Shown piece by piece: positions 6,315 through 8,321 of a stretch of 8,321 bases of DNA. The notes below the pieces were generated by a model. That model searched no databases and was not told the DNA's origin. It worked only from the letters and a program-made list of their open reading frames with translations. Origin of the DNA: an uncultured Lachnospiraceae bacterium (GTDB taxonomy: Bacteria > Bacillota > Clostridia > Lachnospirales > Lachnospiraceae); NCBI GenBank assembly GCA_902783095.1, contig CACZPX010000191.1:1-8321 (forward strand), given 5' to 3'. Each line of letters starts with the position of its first letter. Within the stretch, counting starts at the first letter, position 1. A program made the position numbers and the translations under genes.

Positions 6315-7640
6315 TTACCAGCCTTTCTTACCGTGGCCGCCCATGCCGCCGCCCATGCCGTTTCCGCCAAAGCCGCCCATGCCGCCGCCCATCATCTGGT
6401 TGGTGATGGAATTGGTCTCGGTGCCGTTCACGATGATGGTTCCGCCGTTGTACTGCGCGGTGCCGTCATAGTCGAAGGCCGACTGGCCGGAGATGTCGAT
6501 GGTGCCGCCGCTTACCACGATATTCCCGTTGGAGTCGATGGCGTCCGTATCCCCCTGCCCCATGGAGACCGTAAGGGTGCCGTCGTTCATCTCAAAGAGC
6601 GGCGTGCAGATGGTGGACTTCCTGGCGGCGTTCACGCCGTCGTCGCTGGCACTGATACTGATGGCGCCGCCGTTGATCTGGATCCAGGTCGCTTCCAGGC
6701 CTTCTCCTGCCGCGATGCTTACGGTGCCGCCGTCGATCTGCAGGATGGTGGTGGCGTGGATGCCGTCGTCGCCGGCCGTAATGGAGAGCGTGCCTCCGCA
6801 GATGTAGACGTAACCCGTGGTATTGTCGTCTTCGTTTTCAACGTGCAGGCCGTCCTTCTGGGTGCTGACGGAGACGGTCCCGGCCGCGATGCGGATGGAG
6901 TCGTTGGCTTCGAGTGCGTCGGAGGCGCAGCTGATGCTGATGGTGCCGCCGGTGATCTTCAAATCGTCCTTGCCGGTGATGCCGTTGTCAGAGGATACGA
7001 TCGTCAGGGTGCCCGTGCCGTTTAGGACGAGGTCGTCTTTGGAGAAGATCGCGGCGTCGGTATTGGTCTCGCCGTCCGCCGTAAACGTGCCCGTCACGGA
7101 AAGGCTGTTCTCGCTGTCAGTGGTGGTCACAAAGACCTTGTCCGCGTTCTTTACGTAGATGCAGGGGAAGTCGTCGTTTTCGATCGTCACGCCGTCCAGG
7201 ACGAGCTGCACCTTGTCGTCGTCCAGCGCGTCCACGATGATGGTCGCGTTCTTTGCGGAACCGGTGATCACGTATACGCCAGCCGCCGTTATGGTGATGT
7301 CGGTCTCATCCGCCAGCGTATATGAGACTGCCCCGGAAAGATCCGCCGTCTGCTCCAGGTCGCGGTCGGTGAACAGATCGGCCGCATCGATCGCGCCGCC
7401 GCTCGTCACCGCCGCGGTGACGGTCTGGCTCTGGCTGTTACCGGCGCTGTCTGCGCTCTGCGCCGCGGCATCCTCTGCCGTCTGCGCCGCCGCGGTCTCC
7501 TGCGTGCCGGTCTGGGACTCCGCCACCGTCACCGTGGTGTTCTGTACGCCGGAGAACAGGCCCGTGCTCCCGCTGCTGCAGGCCGTCAGGGAAAGCGCCA
7601 GTGCGGCTGCCGTGATTATGGAAAAACTCTTCTTAAACAT
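6315..7640 (-). CDS. Secreted lipoprotein with carbohydrate-binding beta-helix domain (DUF4353 / Cthe_2159-like) and Gly/Met-rich tail
   Basis: The 441-residue product is probably a cell-surface lipoprotein. It has an MFKK n-region, a hydrophobic core and lipobox LTAC, with lipidated Cys21. Residues 22-82 are a flexible Ser/Thr/Gln/Ala linker. From about 83 to 408 the protein looks like a right-handed beta-helix: GGT(I/V/L)SIS-type strands recur at about 231, 253, 282, 304, 324, 353, 378 and 399, alternating with turns such as NGITG, KDGLHV, DDGIHA, GEGLEA and DDGVNA, at about 20-30 residues per coil. This resembles Pfam DUF4353, named for the Clostridium thermocellum Cthe_2159 protein, reported to bind pectin-type polymers. 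The acidic turns could bind calcium. The tail 416-441 is nearly all Gly and Met, then HGKKGW. A strong AGGAGG (7654-7649) lies 8 nt before the ATG. The gene is flanked by terminators and looks monocistronic. No catalytic residues are recognised, so the role in polymer binding or adhesion is inference. Confidence 0.85.
   Translation of the reverse strand: MFKKSFSIITAAALALSLTACSSGSTGLFSGVQNTTVTVAESQTGTQETAAAQTAEDAAAQSADSAGNSQSQTVTAAVTSGGAIDAADLFTDRDLEQTADLSGAVSYTLADETDITITAAGVYVITGSAKNATIIVDALDDDKVQLVLDGVTIENDDFPCIYVKNADKVFVTTTDSENSLSVTGTFTADGETNTDAAIFSKDDLVLNGTGTLTIVSSDNGITGKDDLKITGGTISISCASDALEANDSIRIAAGTVSVSTQKDGLHVENEDDNTTGYVYICGGTLSITAGDDGIHATTILQIDGGTVSIAAGEGLEATWIQINGGAISISASDDGVNAARKSTICTPLFEMNDGTLTVSMGQGDTDAIDSNGNIVVSGGTIDISGQSAFDYDGTAQYNGGTIIVNGTETNSITNQMMGGGMGGFGGNGMGGGMGGHGKKGW
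6336..6392 (-). repeat. Direct repeat in the lipoprotein 3' end, encoding two MGGGMGG units
   Basis: A 21-nt sequence occurs identically at 6336-6356 and 6372-6392, an offset of 36 nt or 12 codons. On the minus strand each copy encodes MGGGMGG (residues 429-435 and 417-423). Exact nucleotide identity suggests a recent duplication or slippage origin for the tail, although restricted codon choice could also contribute. Confidence 0.8.
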
Positions 7641-7648
7641 TTTCTTAC

Positions 7649-7654
7649 CCTCCT
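7649..7654 (-). promoter_or_regulatory. Strong Shine-Dalgarno of the lipoprotein gene
   Basis: A perfect AGGAGG sits 8 nt before the ATG at 7640, which places the start exactly at the signal peptide MFKKSF. It is the best-placed site in the window and suggests high translation. Confidence 0.85.
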
Positions 7655-7714
7655 TTTATGCGGTGCAGGTTCAGGCTCGTTTCCTTTTTCGCCCCGTCTG
7701 TTTTTGTTGTGCCC

Positions 7715-7747
7715 AGTTTACACAGGGAAACTAAAAGGAAGTTAAAG
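7715..7747 (-). promoter_or_regulatory. Putative regulated promoter region with tandem 11-bp repeats, lipoprotein gene
   Basis: Minus-strand CTTTAACTTCC (7747-7737) and TTTTAGTTTCC (7736-7726) are adjacent 11-bp units matching at 8 of 11 positions. TAAACT (7720-7715) just downstream is a four-of-six -10 candidate, and no good -35 hexamer stands at the normal distance; the repeats occupy that place. A one-turn repeat covering the -35 zone is the layout used by OmpR/PhoB-type activators. This is inference: no regulator gene is in the window and the -10 is imperfect. Confidence 0.35.
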
Positions 7748-7753
7748 AAAAAC

Positions 7754-7785
7754 AAAAAAATATGGGCCGGGATGTTTCCCGGCCC
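7754..7785 (-). terminator. Strong intrinsic terminator of ackA
   Basis: On the minus strand, GGGCCGGGA (7785-7777) pairs perfectly with TCCCGGCCC (7772-7764) across a 4-nt loop, followed by ATA and seven T residues (7760-7754). It starts 22 nt past the ackA stop. This is a textbook Rho-independent terminator and separates ackA from the lipoprotein gene. Confidence 0.93.
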
Positions 7786-7807
7786 TTCATATCAGCGTCT
7801 GATACGA

Positions 7808-8321
7808 TTATTTGGCAAGCGCCACGGTCTCGCGGGCGATGGCCAGCTCCTCATTGGTGGGGATCAGCATCACCTTGACCTTGGATTCCGGCGCGGAGAT
7901 GACTGCGTTCTTGCCGCGGACGTTGTTGGCCTCGTCGTCGATCACAACACCCAGATAGCCCAGGTAATCGCAGATCAGCTTGCGGGCGTTCTTGTCGTTC
8001 TCGCCCACGCCGGCGGTGAACGCGATGGCGTCCACGCCGTTCATGGCAGCCGTGTAGGCGCCGATGTACTTCGCCACGCGGTAACGGAACGCTTCCAGCG
8101 CAACTTCCGCACGGTGATTGCCCTCGGCCTTGGCTGCTTCCACGTCACGGAAATCACTGGAAACACCGCTCAGGCCCAGCATGCCGGACTTCTTGTTCAG
8201 GATGTTCAGGGTCTCGTTAACGTCGCGGCCTTCCTTGTTGCAGATGTACTGCACCACGGCGGGATCCACATCGCCGCTTCTGGTGCCCATGATCAGGCCT
8301 TCCAGCGGGGTAAGGCCCATG
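7808..8321 (-). CDS. ackA: Acetate kinase, C-terminal part (N-terminus beyond window)
   Basis: Acetate kinase interconverts acetyl phosphate plus ADP with acetate plus ATP, the ATP-yielding last step of acetate fermentation, working with phosphotransacetylase. About 171 C-terminal residues are visible of a family length near 400; the reading frame is open at the window edge, so the first Met seen is internal (in the MGLTPLEG motif). Signatures are MGTRSGDVDP, which carries the active-site Arg, FTAGVGEN in the nucleotide-binding domain, and PTNEELAIARE near the end with the conserved Mg-associated Glu. The stop is TAA at 7810-7808, followed at once by a strong terminator, so it is the last gene of its transcript. 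The pta, DUF177 and rpmF genes that often accompany ackA in Firmicutes are not seen on the visible downstream side. Confidence 0.96.
   Translation of the reverse strand, partial: MGLTPLEGLIMGTRSGDVDPAVVQYICNKEGRDVNETLNILNKKSGMLGLSGVSSDFRDVEAAKAEGNHRAEVALEAFRYRVAKYIGAYTAAMNGVDAIAFTAGVGENDKNARKLICDYLGYLGVVIDDEANNVRGKNAVISAPESKVKVMLIPTNEELAIARETVALAK

Noticed and set aside
6161..6370. Small minus-strand open frame containing a CxCxxC motif (CECPRCG), suggesting a zinc-ribbon microprotein
   Set aside because: Its start lies inside the end of the lipoprotein gene, in another frame over the Gly/Met repeat. No ribosome binding site is seen at the internal Met before the motif, and only a single half zinc-knuckle is present.
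7159..7734. 191-codon plus-strand open frame opposite the lipoprotein gene, with hydrophobic stretches
   Set aside because: The hydrophobic Val/Ala/Ser stretches are the complement of the Asp/Thr/Ala-rich coding strand, and the opposite strand has a clear lipobox, ribosome binding site and domain.
1..8321. CRISPR array, insertion sequence, tRNA/rRNA gene, prophage or defence system
   Set aside because: No regularly spaced repeats, transposase, terminal inverted repeats or RNA gene signatures were seen; almost all of the window is filled by seven recognisable genes on one strand.

Overview
The window reads as a core chromosomal segment of a GC-rich anaerobic Firmicute, most likely class Clostridia (Lachnospiraceae- or Oscillospiraceae-like). 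The reasons are the gene order fmt-rsmB-rlmN-PP2C phosphatase-PASTA kinase, strong AGGAGG-type ribosome binding sites, a fermentative acetate kinase, and a lipoprotein with a carbohydrate-binding (DUF4353 / Cthe_2159-like) beta-helix domain. All seven genes lie on the minus strand, so transcription runs from high to low coordinates. Two genes are cut by the window: ackA lacks its N-terminal part and the kinase lacks its C-terminal end.

In transcription order: the 3' part of ackA (8321-7808) ends at a strong intrinsic terminator (7785-7754). A 167-nt gap follows, holding a tandem 11-bp repeat that could be a response-regulator site. Next is a monocistronic-looking gene for a secreted lipoprotein with a repetitive beta-solenoid and a Gly/Met-rich tail (7640-6315), with a probable weak terminator after it. 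A roughly 275-nt non-coding gap contains a good extended -10 promoter about 22-30 nt upstream of fmt. From there a very compact five-gene operon runs off the left edge: fmt (6039-5104), rsmB (5102-3798), rlmN (3801-2743), prpC/stp (2740-1991, TTG start) and prkC/stkP (1997 to the edge). The junctions are +1, -4, +2 and -7 nt, so translational coupling is likely throughout.

The operon joins translation functions (formylation of initiator Met-tRNA, 16S rRNA m5C methylation, 23S rRNA/tRNA m2A methylation) with a Ser/Thr phosphorylation switch: a membrane kinase with four visible extracellular PASTA repeats that are expected to sense muropeptides or lipid II, and its antagonistic PP2C phosphatase. 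This is a well-known Firmicutes arrangement. I did not find a convincing previously undescribed system. The least-understood items are the beta-solenoid lipoprotein with its tail and the 11-bp repeat upstream of it.
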